Shown here one piece after another: positions 9,232 to 17,459 of a DNA stretch of 39,967 nt. A model generated the notes under the pieces. The model had not been told where the DNA came from, did no database searches, and saw only the letters and a program-made list of their open reading frames with translations. A program made the position numbers and the translations under genes. The stretch is taken from NCBI GenBank assembly GCA_900469625.1, contig UBXV01000054.1, positions 1 to 39,967 on the forward strand. Reading direction: 5' to 3'. Numbering within the stretch: the first letter of the stretch is position 1; the number at the start of each line of letters is the position of its first letter. Origin of the DNA: Hyphomicrobiales bacterium. Lineage in GTDB: Bacteria; Pseudomonadota; Alphaproteobacteria; Rhizobiales; Rhizobiaceae.

Positions 9232-10000
9232 CGTTGTGGCCCTCGTTCTCCTTGCGACGGCCATCAGCCCTCACCCGACATATGCCGGCGGTGCCACGGG
9301 TGCAGCTACCGAATGGACCCAACTTGCCAACAATGCGGAACTGATCAACCTCCTGCAAAAGTCCGGCGTCCAGATCGAAAACCAAGTGAAGCAGATCGGT
9401 CAACTTGCCGAGCAGATCCAGAACCAGCTGAGAATCTACGACAACATGCTGCAGAACACAGCGCGCCTGCCGCAGCATGCGTGGGGGAAAATCGAAGCGG
9501 ATCTTCGGCGCCTTCAAAAAATAGTAGATACCGGGCGGGGAGTGTCCTTCGCCATGGGCAACGCAGATGATTTGCTTCGTCAGCGCTTCGCTAGCTACGC
9601 CGATTTCAAGACCGCCCTGCCTGATGGGAAAACCTTCGCCTCACAGTATCAGACATGGTCCGACACCAATCGCGATACCATCACCGGCACGCTGAGAGCC
9701 GCGAACCTCACTGCAGAACAGTTTTCGACCGAAGAGGCGACCATGCGCTCGCTGCGTTCTCTCTCGGAAACGTCCGACGGGCAGATGAAGGCACTCCAGG
9801 TCGGCCACCAGATTGCGGCCGAGCAGGTCGGGCAAATCCAGAAACTGCGTGGCCTTGTGTCCCAGCAGATGACGATGATGGGAACTTGGTACCAAACCAA
9901 CCAGACGGACAAGGATCTCGCGCAGGCAAGACGTGAACGGTTCTTCGATGGGCCAGCGCAACTCGGTACTGGAGGGCAGAAGTTGGAGCTTCGCTGGTGA
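9203..10000 (+). CDS. trbJ: TrbJ, periplasmic VirB5-like protein
   Basis: This secreted minor pilus component has 265 residues. A short signal peptide ends around TYAGG. The rest is rich in Gln and helical (NQVKQIGQLAEQIQNQLRIYDN), the coiled-coil character of TrbJ/VirB5. The ATG at 9203 has AGAGG 8 bases upstream; a TTG two codons earlier is less likely. The gene starts inside the end of trbE (29-base overlap). Its stop overlaps the next start as GTGA, leading straight into trbL, so trbK, which often sits here, is absent. Confidence 0.93.
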   Translation: MRKRFLQRGDVVALVLLATAISPHPTYAGGATGAATEWTQLANNAELINLLQKSGVQIENQVKQIGQLAEQIQNQLRIYDNMLQNTARLPQHAWGKIEADLRRLQKIVDTGRGVSFAMGNADDLLRQRFASYADFKTALPDGKTFASQYQTWSDTNRDTITGTLRAANLTAEQFSTEEATMRSLRSLSETSDGQMKALQVGHQIAAEQVGQIQKLRGLVSQQMTMMGTWYQTNQTDKDLAQARRERFFDGPAQLGTGGQKLELRW

Positions 10001-11214
10001 GTAAGATCAATCTCAGCGCCTCTGCAGTCAGCAAGACCATGACGCAGCTAGCTCATTCATTTGTCGTGATCTGCTGTGTGTTGTTAGGCTCCACTGTTGA
10101 AGTCCAGGCACAGGACGGAAGCGTCCTGACCGAGCTAGAGAACCAGGTCGCGGTCGCTGCCAAGGGGTGGGAGGTGCGGGTACTTTCTGCCGCGCGATCT
10201 TTGTTCTGGATCCTCGCAGGGATCGAAGTGGCGGTCGCTGCCGTCTGGCTCGCTCTACAGGCGGCATCGCTCGATAGCTGGTTCGCGGAACTCGTGCGCC
10301 GGATCATGTTCATCGGCCTCTTCGCCTTCACTCTCGAGGAAGGACCAGATTTTGCTAAGAGCATCGTGGACACCCTTTTCCAGATCGGCGCCAGCGGTGG
10401 ATCGGCCTCGCCCGCCGACATATTCGACGCCGGGATCCGGGTTGCTTCGCACATGTCGAAACAGATCCAGTTCGGGCTATTCGAGGATAATGCGCTGGCG
10501 ATCGCGGCGGTCCTTGCGATGGTCGTGGTGGTGATTTCCTTCTCGCTCGTTGCGGCAATCTTCGTCGCGATCATGGTCGAGGCGTATGTCGGGCTCCTGG
10601 CAGGGATGATCATGCTGGGACTCGGCGGTTCTTCCCACACCAAGGACTTTGCCGTGCGCTACCTCGTCTACGCGTTCTCCGTCGGGCTGAAACTGATGGC
10701 GCTCGTGATGATTGCTCGCATCGGATCGGAAGTGCTTTTGGGGCTTGCAAGAGCTCCGACAGGAGAAACACAGCAATTCGTCACCACGCTCGCGATCGCC
10801 GGCATCTCGGTCGTCGTCTTCATCATCGCAATCTACGTTCCGAACATTCTGCAGGGCGTTGTCCAGGGCGCCTCGGTGACTGGCGGAATGGAAGCAATTC
10901 GGCACGGCGGCCAGGCGGCATCCTTTGCGGCCGGCGCCGCGTTCCTGGCAGCCGGAGGGACGGCCGCCGGCATTGCCGCGGCGAGGTCCGCTCGCGCGGC
11001 CGGTGCATCGGCGGCGACCTCGGCTCTCCAAGGCATGAAACACAGCGCCGCCGCAAGCTTGCAGGCGGCGGGCTCCGCAGCAAAGGACAAGGCAATCGGT
11101 GCGCCCGGCGCCCACGCCGCCTCCTTGATGGGGCTTGCCAACGACAAGCTCGACAACAAGGGCTCAGCGCCAAGCGCAGGCAGGCGATCCTCGCCGGGCT
11201 CCACAGACCATTGA
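9997..11214 (+). CDS. trbL: TrbL, VirB6-like polytopic membrane protein
   Basis: This inner-membrane channel component has 405 residues. A signal-like first helix is followed by at least five more hydrophobic segments between about residues 65 and 290. It ends in a long Ala/Gly/Ser-rich cytoplasmic-type tail, as in other TrbL proteins. It starts with GTG at 9997, overlapping the trbJ TGA; an in-frame ATG at residue 15 is a less attractive alternative. The direct trbJ-trbL junction leaves no room for trbK. Confidence 0.93.
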   Translation: MSKINLSASAVSKTMTQLAHSFVVICCVLLGSTVEVQAQDGSVLTELENQVAVAAKGWEVRVLSAARSLFWILAGIEVAVAAVWLALQAASLDSWFAELVRRIMFIGLFAFTLEEGPDFAKSIVDTLFQIGASGGSASPADIFDAGIRVASHMSKQIQFGLFEDNALAIAAVLAMVVVVISFSLVAAIFVAIMVEAYVGLLAGMIMLGLGGSSHTKDFAVRYLVYAFSVGLKLMALVMIARIGSEVLLGLARAPTGETQQFVTTLAIAGISVVVFIIAIYVPNILQGVVQGASVTGGMEAIRHGGQAASFAAGAAFLAAGGTAAGIAAARSARAAGASAATSALQGMKHSAAASLQAAGSAAKDKAIGAPGAHAASLMGLANDKLDNKGSAPSAGRRSSPGSTDH

Positions 11215-11238
11215 AGCACTTGAAGAGGATCATGATCG

Positions 11239-11901
11239 ATGACTGATCGAGAGGCCCCCGAGAACCCTTATATCGCCGCCCGTCAGGAGTGGAACGAACG
11301 CTACGGCTCCTTCGTGCGCTCAGCGATCGCCTGGCGCATCATCGGGACGGCCTCGATGGCGATCGCGATCATCGGTTTCGTCTATGGGCTCCACCAGAGC
11401 TCGAGGGTCAAGCTCGTGCCCTACATCGTCGAGGTCGACAAACTCGGAGCAGCCGTCACCGCCGGCTTTCCCGAGCAGCTCGACTACGCCGACCAGCGTG
11501 TCGTGCGCGCCTCGCTTGCAGGCTTCTTTGCCAGCTTCCGATCCGTGACACCCGACGCGGTCGTACAGAAAAGATACATCGACCGAACCTATGCGCTGCT
11601 TAGAAACGCCGATCCGGCAACGGGGAAGGTCAACGCCTGGTTCCGGGACAACTCCCCATTCGAGAGGGCGCGGCGAGCAACTGTCGCGATCGAGGTGAAC
11701 AACGTGGTGGCGCTTTCGGAACAAACCTACCAGGTCGACTGGACAGAGTTCGAACGGGACCGGACGGGAAAAGAAACCGGCTTACGGCGGTATCGCGGGA
11801 TCGCAACGGTCACGCTCACGGCGCCGCAGGATGAGGCTGTGATCCGGCTCAATCCGATCGGCCTCTACCTCAGGGATCTCGACTGGACGGCGCAGCTATG
11901 A
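11239..11901 (+). CDS. trbF: TrbF, VirB8-like assembly protein
   Basis: This bitopic inner-membrane protein has 220 residues. A short cytoplasmic N-terminus ([15 protein letters not shown] is typical of TrbF) precedes one membrane helix around residues 32-51. A periplasmic VirB8-like fold follows, including [13 protein letters not shown] and the YQVDWTE strand. VirB8 proteins nucleate the channel by contacting VirB9/VirB10-type partners, here TrbG and TrbI. AGAGGA lies 9 bases before the ATG. The stop overlaps trbG. Confidence 0.94.
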   Translation: MTDREAPENPYIAARQEWNERYGSFVRSAIAWRIIGTASMAIAIIGFVYGLHQSSRVKLVPYIVEVDKLGAAVTAGFPEQLDYADQRVVRASLAGFFASFRSVTPDAVVQKRYIDRTYALLRNADPATGKVNAWFRDNSPFERARRATVAIEVNNVVALSEQTYQVDWTEFERDRTGKETGLRRYRGIATVTLTAPQDEAVIRLNPIGLYLRDLDWTAQL

Positions 11902-12728
11902 TGAGGAAGGGAGAAGGGTTGAGCTACAACACAGCAGCCATGCTGACACTGATCTTGGCATCAACGCTACCATTCGGAGCCGCTTACGGAGAAGCGATCA
12001 CGACGAAGGAGGCGAATGCAGCACGCCTGTCTGCAAAATGGCGGGCAGCTTCCAGCGTCATCACCACCGGGCCTGACGGAAAGGTCATCTTCCTTTACGG
12101 CGCAAGCCAGCCATCGGTCGTCTGCTCACCGCTCCAGGTGTGTGATGTCGAGCTTCAACCGGGCGAGATCGTGCGTGACGTGCTTGTTGGCGATACGGTT
12201 CGCTGGAAGATCGAAGCCGCGACGTCAGGTGTCGCCGGCGGCCAGGCAATCCACCTAGTCATCAAGCCGTCCGAACCTTCGATTGCAACTTCGATGGTGG
12301 TCACCACGTCGAGGCGCACCTATCATATCCAGCTGAAGTCTCACCCGACGCACTACATGGCGCGCATCGGCTTCGCCTATCCGGAAGACAGGTCGGCAAG
12401 CTTTGCCGATGCCAATGCCCGGCTGGAGGCGGGCGCTGGCAGCTTATCTGCCGAACGGCTCAACTTCACCTATTCCATCAACGGTCGAGCCCGCTGGAAG
12501 CCGACACGCGTCTATTCCGACGGTCAGAAAACCTACATCCAGTTCCCGAAGTCGATCGCCAACCAGGACGCGCCAGTCCTCTTCGTCGTTTCCGGCGGCC
12601 AGAACAGGGTCGTCAATTACCGGATGAAGAGCGGAGTGATGATCGTCGATTTCGATGTCGAGCGCGCGGTGCTCGTCTCGGGCGTCGGATGGCGCCAGGA
12701 GAAAGTCACGATCAGAAGGGGAGGGTAA
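11898..12728 (+). CDS. trbG: TrbG, VirB9-like outer-membrane-complex protein
   Basis: This periplasmic or outer-membrane core protein has 276 residues and forms the ring with TrbH and TrbI. A signal peptide is visible (hydrophobic stretch about residues 13-30, ending near AYGEA). The VirB9/CagX domain follows with the family motifs PGE, HLVIKP and YHIQLKS, and a C-terminal lobe including [24 protein letters not shown], hallmark of VirB9. The ATG overlaps the trbF TGA by 4 bases. Confidence 0.95.
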   Translation: MMRKGEGLSYNTAAMLTLILASTLPFGAAYGEAITTKEANAARLSAKWRAASSVITTGPDGKVIFLYGASQPSVVCSPLQVCDVELQPGEIVRDVLVGDTVRWKIEAATSGVAGGQAIHLVIKPSEPSIATSMVVTTSRRTYHIQLKSHPTHYMARIGFAYPEDRSASFADANARLEAGAGSLSAERLNFTYSINGRARWKPTRVYSDGQKTYIQFPKSIANQDAPVLFVVSGGQNRVVNYRMKSGVMIVDFDVERAVLVSGVGWRQEKVTIRRGG

Positions 12729-12731
12729 GTG

Positions 12732-13175
12732 GTGAAGCCTCATACCGTCGCATTCATTCTCATCGCCGTCTTCGTCAGCGGTTGCCAGGCCGGCGATCCT
12801 TCGCCGCTGATTGACGAGCGCTCGCACGAAATCTCGGCGAATGCCGAAACAGCGATCGCCGGCGACATGGCTAACCGCTTCATTGAAGTGATGGGCAAAG
12901 ACAAACCGCAGTTGCTCTACCTTTCCCAAACCGCGCGCCCCTCCGCAGAAGCACTCGAAAGCGCACTCAAGCTGTGGGGATACCCGGCGCTCAGCAAAGA
13001 TAAACAGGCTCAGGGGAAGGTAGCTGCCACAGAGGTCACCTATGGCACCTCGGTGTTCGAAGACGTCGTTCTCGTGCGGCTAGCGACGCCGGCACTTACC
13101 CTGACGCGTGCCTACCGGGCGAATGCAACGGGCGCGCAGCCCGCGACACCGCTCGCCGTCACGCGGCATCCGTAG
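12732..13175 (+). CDS. trbH: TrbH, outer-membrane lipoprotein of the mating system
   Basis: A small lipoprotein of about 147 residues. The signal peptide ends in a lipobox (VSGC) near residue 18, predicting lipid attachment at that Cys, as in TrbH/VirB7-like components that anchor TrbG. Two GTG codons lie side by side at 12729 and 12732. GGGGAGGG at 12718-12725 gives better spacing to the second, so I chose 12732. There is no ATG alternative nearby. Sequence conservation in this family is low, so position between trbG and trbI carries much of the assignment. Confidence 0.88.
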   Translation: MKPHTVAFILIAVFVSGCQAGDPSPLIDERSHEISANAETAIAGDMANRFIEVMGKDKPQLLYLSQTARPSAEALESALKLWGYPALSKDKQAQGKVAATEVTYGTSVFEDVVLVRLATPALTLTRAYRANATGAQPATPLAVTRHP

Positions 13176-13184
13176 GAACCTGTC

Positions 13185-14459
13185 ATGGCTCAATCGCTAC
13201 AGCTCTCTCACGCCCCTAAACACATTCGCAGGGTCAATCGGTTACCGCTCTTCATCGCAGGCGCAATGATCGTCATTTTCTTCATCGTCATTGTGGCCGG
13301 CCTAGCCTCGCGCGGGATCGGAAGCCGGGCCGACCTCGACGCGGAGATTTCCTCAGGTGGTTCAGCGTCTTCATTTGCTGAGAACATCAAGCGTGGCGTC
13401 GCCGACGGCATCATCGCCGAGCCGTCGACATCGGTTGCTGAAGACATAGCGGTCGGGGCCCTGACCGAAATGGCTCACTCAGAGGTCAAAATCGACCCGG
13501 AGACGACACCGCATCCCGCAAACGTTGCGCAAGTCGAAACCCACTGGAATGAGCATGACTGGCTGATCCAGTTCGAGCGCGAACGCCGGGAACAACTGCT
13601 GCGCGCGCGCCATCGGCAGGACATGGCCCGACTGCAGGCACGGAATGCGGCCTTCGAGTCGCCGCTTACGGTTGAAATCAAAAACCGCCCGGAACCCATG
13701 GAGTATCCCGGGAGCACACCGAGCAGCGACACGCCCGCATCTCACAATCCCGCAGCGCTCCTGTCGAAAGCGCTTGAGGGGAGGGGTGGTGACGCCAACC
13801 TTCAGGCCTCCAAGGACGCCTTTTTCAACGCTGACATCAAGGAGCTCGGATACCTGCCAAGCACCGTCGTGCCGGCGCAATCTCCATTCGAGCTAAAGCG
13901 CGGCTCGGTCATTCCCGCGACCTTGATTACCGGCATCAACGCCGACCTGCCGGGTCGGATTTCCGCCCAGGTCAATCATCCGATCTATGACACCGCCACG
14001 GGCCGCCATATTCTCATCCCGCAAGGGACCAAGCTCTTCGGCCGCTACGACAGTGAGGTCGCCTTCGGGCAGTCTCGCGTTCTCGTGATCTGGACCGATC
14101 TAATCTTCCCGAACGGCTCTACGTTGCAGATCGGCGGGATGGCCGGGACCGATGCCGGAGGCTATGGCGGTTTCAAGGACAAAGTCGATCGACATATCCT
14201 CAGAACATTTGGTTCTGCGGCGCTTGTAGCCCTGATCGGCGCGGGCATCGATATGTCCCTCCCAGCCGATTATCGCGACAGAGGTCGCGATACGGCCTCG
14301 GACGCTGCTCGTCGCAGTTTTGCCGAAACCTTCGGCCGGGTGGCCGAGCGCACCATTGAAAAAAACCTCGATGTGCAGCCTACGCTCAACATCAGGCCCG
14401 GATACATTTTCAATGTCCTCGTCGATCAGGATATTATCTTTCCTAGCGCTTATCGCTGA
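13185..14459 (+). CDS. trbI: TrbI, VirB10-like channel protein
   Basis: This 424-residue protein spans both membranes and senses energy state in VirB10 systems. A basic N-terminus is followed by a single helix (about residues 22-42), a long hydrophilic linker to about 210, and the VirB10/TrbI beta-barrel domain. Family motifs there include FELKRGSVIPATLITGINADLPG, HILIPQGTKLFGRYDS and the C-terminal TLNIRPGYIFNVLV. AGGAA lies 6 bases before the ATG. It ends the trb operon, converging with traR 57 bases away. Confidence 0.96.
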   Translation: MAQSLQLSHAPKHIRRVNRLPLFIAGAMIVIFFIVIVAGLASRGIGSRADLDAEISSGGSASSFAENIKRGVADGIIAEPSTSVAEDIAVGALTEMAHSEVKIDPETTPHPANVAQVETHWNEHDWLIQFERERREQLLRARHRQDMARLQARNAAFESPLTVEIKNRPEPMEYPGSTPSSDTPASHNPAALLSKALEGRGGDANLQASKDAFFNADIKELGYLPSTVVPAQSPFELKRGSVIPATLITGINADLPGRISAQVNHPIYDTATGRHILIPQGTKLFGRYDSEVAFGQSRVLVIWTDLIFPNGSTLQIGGMAGTDAGGYGGFKDKVDRHILRTFGSAALVALIGAGIDMSLPADYRDRGRDTASDAARRSFAETFGRVAERTIEKNLDVQPTLNIRPGYIFNVLVDQDIIFPSAYR

Positions 14460-14516
14460 TCCGCCGCTGGCCGGCAGGTACGCCTCGCTGCGCCCACATT
14501 CTCATCGTTCTCGGTA

Positions 14517-15230
14517 TCAGATTAGCAGACGACGGGTGGCGGCCGCGGTCGCCTGAGACAGCTTGCAGACGCCGAGCTTGTCCATCGCCCTTCGCAGATT
14601 GCGGCGAACGCACGTGTAGGTGATATCGAGTATTGCCGCGATCTCAACCATCGTCTTTCCCTCCGACGACCACTTGAGGCAAGCAAGCTCGGTCGCGCTC
14701 AACGATGCCGTACCGTTGCATTCCAAGTCTTCCATATGTCGCATCCGTGAATGGAGAAAGGCAGCGGCAGTTATGCCGAGCCCCGATGTCTCCCCCGCAA
14801 GACTGCCACGCCTTCTGCCATGGGACGAGGATGTAAAGGTCAGGATGGCGAACCTCCCGAAGCCGGCCGATACCGATACCGACAGACCTGACTTCAGCCC
14901 AAATTCGGCAGCCTCCGTGTAGAAACGCCGCTGATCGCGGCAGGCCCTTGGGCGCACGTCGTCGACAGACCAATAGAAGACCTGGGTTCCGCGCTTGGCC
15001 GTGGTCACAACAGGGTCGAGCGTCATGTAGGAGCGCGCGAAGTAGCGCCGCTGCCACTCGATCGGATAGTCAGTCGCCACGAAGTTGTCGTTCGGGTGGG
15101 CCCGGAAGTAGGCATAGTGGTCAAACCCGGCAGCGCCCGCCAAACATAAAAGGGAATTGTTCAGGGCGTTTGAAGATGACTGGACCTGGCAAAGATCTAT
15201 TACGCGTTCAAAAATGCGTCGTTCGTTCAT
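14517..15230 (-). CDS. traR: TraR, LuxR-type quorum-sensing activator
   Basis: A 237-residue autoinducer-binding transcription factor, expected to activate tra and trb when bound to the TraI signal. The ligand-pocket residues of TraR/LuxR are visible as Trp in IEWQRRYF, Tyr in RSYMTLDP, Asp in LDPV and Trp in VFYWSVDD. The C-terminal LuxR helix-turn-helix runs from about LSATELACLKWSSEGKT to the end, with Glu, Trp, Gly-Lys-Thr and Lys-Leu at the usual places. The ATG has GGAGGTGA 7 bases upstream. Length is close to Ti TraR (234). No traM antiactivator gene is found beside it or elsewhere. The DNA-reading helix (TYTCVRRNLRRAM) differs from the VNFHL-type TraR helix, so its operator may differ too. 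Confidence 0.9.
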   Translation of the reverse strand: MNERRIFERVIDLCQVQSSSNALNNSLLCLAGAAGFDHYAYFRAHPNDNFVATDYPIEWQRRYFARSYMTLDPVVTTAKRGTQVFYWSVDDVRPRACRDQRRFYTEAAEFGLKSGLSVSVSAGFGRFAILTFTSSSHGRRRGSLAGETSGLGITAAAFLHSRMRHMEDLECNGTASLSATELACLKWSSEGKTMVEIAAILDITYTCVRRNLRRAMDKLGVCKLSQATAAATRRLLI

Positions 15231-15354
15231 GCGATTTCACCTCCGGCGCGTATTGGTCGGATTGAGCCTTTCGCAGGCGGGCAACGACACACGGTCTAGA
15301 TGCGGACAGCAGCCTCTGCAATCAATTGTAACACTCTCGCAACAAAACTTAACA

Positions 15355-15367
15355 TTGCGCGGCGCAA
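15355..15367. promoter_or_regulatory. TTGCGC-G-GCGCAA dyad upstream of traR
   Basis: A perfect 6-bp inverted repeat lies about 125 bases upstream of the traR start and 18 bases beyond the stop of the next regulator gene. It is a candidate operator for traR control or a weak terminator for the upstream gene. It has no T-run on either side. Confidence 0.3.
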
Positions 15368-15384
15368 GGCATCGCCTCGTTCAG

Positions 15385-16116
15385 TCATTCAATTTTCACG
15401 ATATGTGCCAACAGGTAGCCGCCAAGCCTCACCGTCTTCACATAGATCGGATCGTCTGGCGCGGGCTCGATCTTTTGCCTCAGGCGCCGAACGTGCACGT
15501 CAACGCTGCGCTCCGACGGGCCGGCAAGCCCGAACCTGGTGGCGTCAAGCAACTGCTCCCGCGACAGAACTCTGCCCGGATTGCGAGCGAGTGCAAGTAG
15601 GATATCGAACTCACCAGCCGTCAGCGTTCTCTCCTGGCCATCCGGGGCGTGGAGCGTGCGTTTGCCCGGGTCTATGCGCCAGCCATCGAACACCAATATT
15701 CTAGCATCGTCGACGCCACCCGCGGCTAAACCGGTACGACGCATGACGCTGCGCAGCCGGGCAAGTGTGGCGTCGTCTTCGCCGACCCTTAAGACATAGG
15801 CATCCGCACCGGCGTTTAGTCCTTCGACAACGATACTGTCATCATGGCTGTCAACGATAAGAATGAGTGCAATGTCGCTCATGGCTCGCACTTGCCGGCA
15901 AAACCGGAGGCATTCCGTCGACGACGTCCTGCCCTCAACCAAAACTAGGTCGAACCTTCGTACTTTCAGGATGCGAAGGGCCAATGTCACATTGGTGAGG
16001 TGGATATCGTAGCCGTGACCGATCAGAAGCGAGGCAAACCGAAGACGCGTTTCCTCGTCGTCGATCACTGCCAAAACGACCTTTGAACGGCCGGCTATCC
16101 GCTTGTCTCTCAGCAA
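15385..16116 (-). CDS. OmpR/PhoB-family regulator with Asp-to-Glu receiver
   Basis: This 243-residue regulator has a receiver-like domain (about 12-118) and an intact winged-helix DNA-binding domain (about 145-238, ending in the VKTVRLGGYLL wing). The receiver keeps the acidic pair (Asp19, Asp20). The phosphate-accepting Asp is replaced by Glu61 in DLVLVEGR, and the conserved Lys aligns with Arg110 in DAYVLR. Such Glu substitutions often mimic phosphorylation, so the protein may be constitutively active or controlled another way. Translation starts at TTG (16116) with GGGGAGG 5 bases upstream. It lies upstream of traR on the same strand, 154 bases away. No histidine kinase gene is in the window. 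The target is unknown; traR or the cargo genes are natural candidates. Confidence 0.85.
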   Translation of the reverse strand: MLRDKRIAGRSKVVLAVIDDEETRLRFASLLIGHGYDIHLTNVTLALRILKVRRFDLVLVEGRTSSTECLRFCRQVRAMSDIALILIVDSHDDSIVVEGLNAGADAYVLRVGEDDATLARLRSVMRRTGLAAGGVDDARILVFDGWRIDPGKRTLHAPDGQERTLTAGEFDILLALARNPGRVLSREQLLDATRFGLAGPSERSVDVHVRRLRQKIEPAPDDPIYVKTVRLGGYLLAHIVKIE

Positions 16117-16702
16117 CGAACCTCCCCGCGAAGTCGGCGCTGGCAGTTGTTGCCATGCAACCTTTTGGGGAGCTAACGTCGCAACACGATCTGCTCAAGG
16201 CACAGAAATGCCCCTTAACGGTATCGTCCGACTGATTTCATTCTCGAGCAAGTGGGTTTGTCGGCGTGCATTTAGCCATCCACTTCTTCCGTCGCTCGGC
16301 GCCTGGAGGATGCTTCACGATGTGCGGTTTTCATTGGTGACGAATGACACCCGCCTGCATCGTAAAGTGGGCAAAGGTGACAAGACCTCTGTATTCCCAA
16401 CGTTCGACAATCGGGGAGTTTATCGATGAGGTTGCCGCTCTGGCTGTCAGTTGCTGCATGTTCCCGGTTTCGCATTGCGCTCCTCCCTCAAGGCCACTCG
16501 ATAATGGCCCTGCCGTTTGCAACCCTCCAATTGACTACGTGTTGCATTGATAAGACTTGACGATCAGTCGTTCCTCAGCGGCCGCGTTTGAGGTCGCCCG
16601 CAACAATTCTTAATAGAACTTTGAGCCAGTTGGCGTTGAGACGCAAACCTATGCGTGCAATCATCGATCATTGCGTCACGCACCGCGATCGGGAGGCGAG
16701 CG
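16117..16702. other. Long spacer between two divergent OmpR-type regulators
   Basis: This 586-base stretch has no convincing gene. It should hold promoters for both regulators. A -35-like TTGACT is at about 16532, without a well-spaced -10. Short open frames on both strands lack binding sites. Around 16337-16385 the sequence repeats GGTGAC-type motifs and could be a worn fragment of a mobile element, but I cannot name one. Confidence 0.4.
16657..16674. promoter_or_regulatory. 18-bp near-palindrome in front of the second regulator gene
   Basis: GCAAT-C-ATCGAT-C-ATTGC reads as an 18-bp dyad with one symmetric mismatch pair. It ends 28 bases before the ATG of the regulator at 16703. The size and position suit a dimeric regulator, either self-control or a LuxR-type site. 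Its sequence does not match the known Agrobacterium TraR box. Confidence 0.35.
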
Positions 16703-17458
16703 ATGCTTACCGCCGAAAACGGACCATTGATCGTCGTCAGCTCTCGCGACGCGGGCTTCAACCTGACACATCGCCACATTCTCACGGTTGCGGGCTACTC
16801 GACTGACCTTGCGCTCGGGCTCGACGACTTTGCATCGATTACAGGCGCACGATCCGTCGAGGCCATCCTGCTCGATGCGCCGAACGCCGCTGCGGCTGGC
16901 CGCTGCCGGGGACTGAAGCAGGACACCTCGACAAGATCGTCGGCAATCGTCGCATTGTTGCGAGCAAAGGCCGCTGTCGCACTTCCGGCGCTGGTCCGCG
17001 CGGGTGCTGACGAGGTATTCGTCTGCCCGGTCGAACCACAGCGGTACCTCGACGCGATCAAGCACTATCTAACGTCTTCGAACGACACAAAAACTCATCC
17101 GGTTTTGCACTACGGCAGCCTTGAGATCGACGTCCACAGCCACCGAGCCTCCTGGCGTGGAGACCCTTTCCATCTCGGCCTTCTCGAGTTTCGATTGCTT
17201 GAAACATTGATCGGGGGAACGGACAAGGTTCACACACGGGGCGAACTTATCCAACAGGTTTGGCCGAGCGGCATCTTCGTCGACACGCGAACTGTTAACG
17301 TCCATGTCGCGAGGCTTCGAAAGGCGCTCCTCGCGACCACCGGCCACGACTGGATCCGCACAGTGCGGGGTGTCGGCTACGGTTTGGCGCCGCTTGCGCC
17401 CAGCCTCGATCACCCATCTGATTTTAACCCAATCACCAATTTTCGACTGGAGGCGTGA
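16703..17458 (+). CDS. OmpR-type regulator lacking the receiver acidic pair
   Basis: A 251-residue winged-helix regulator. The ATG at 16703 has GGGAGG 6 bases upstream; an earlier in-frame start at 16655 has none. The receiver-like half (about 8-118) has Ser13-Ser14 where the acidic pair should be, a retained Asp58 in AILLDAP, and Cys108 in place of the conserved Lys (FVCPVEP). It is unlikely to bind Mg2+ or be phosphorylated normally. The C-terminal domain (about 135-230) is a complete OmpR-type helix-turn-helix with the TVNVHVARLRKAL recognition helix and IRTVRGVGYGL wing. It ends one base before the amidohydrolase start, implying one operon and a probable role controlling the catabolic genes. 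Confidence 0.84.
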   Translation: MLTAENGPLIVVSSRDAGFNLTHRHILTVAGYSTDLALGLDDFASITGARSVEAILLDAPNAAAAGRCRGLKQDTSTRSSAIVALLRAKAAVALPALVRAGADEVFVCPVEPQRYLDAIKHYLTSSNDTKTHPVLHYGSLEIDVHSHRASWRGDPFHLGLLEFRLLETLIGGTDKVHTRGELIQQVWPSGIFVDTRTVNVHVARLRKALLATTGHDWIRTVRGVGYGLAPLAPSLDHPSDFNPITNFRLEA

Positions 17459-17459
17459 C

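Noticed and set aside
16337-16400. Remnant of an insertion sequence in the spacer between the two OmpR-type genes
   Set aside because: Only short GGTGAC-like repeats; no transposase fragment, terminal inverted repeats or target duplication that I can support.
15385-17458. Ordinary two-component response regulators
   Set aside because: Key receiver residues are replaced in both proteins and no histidine kinase gene is present.
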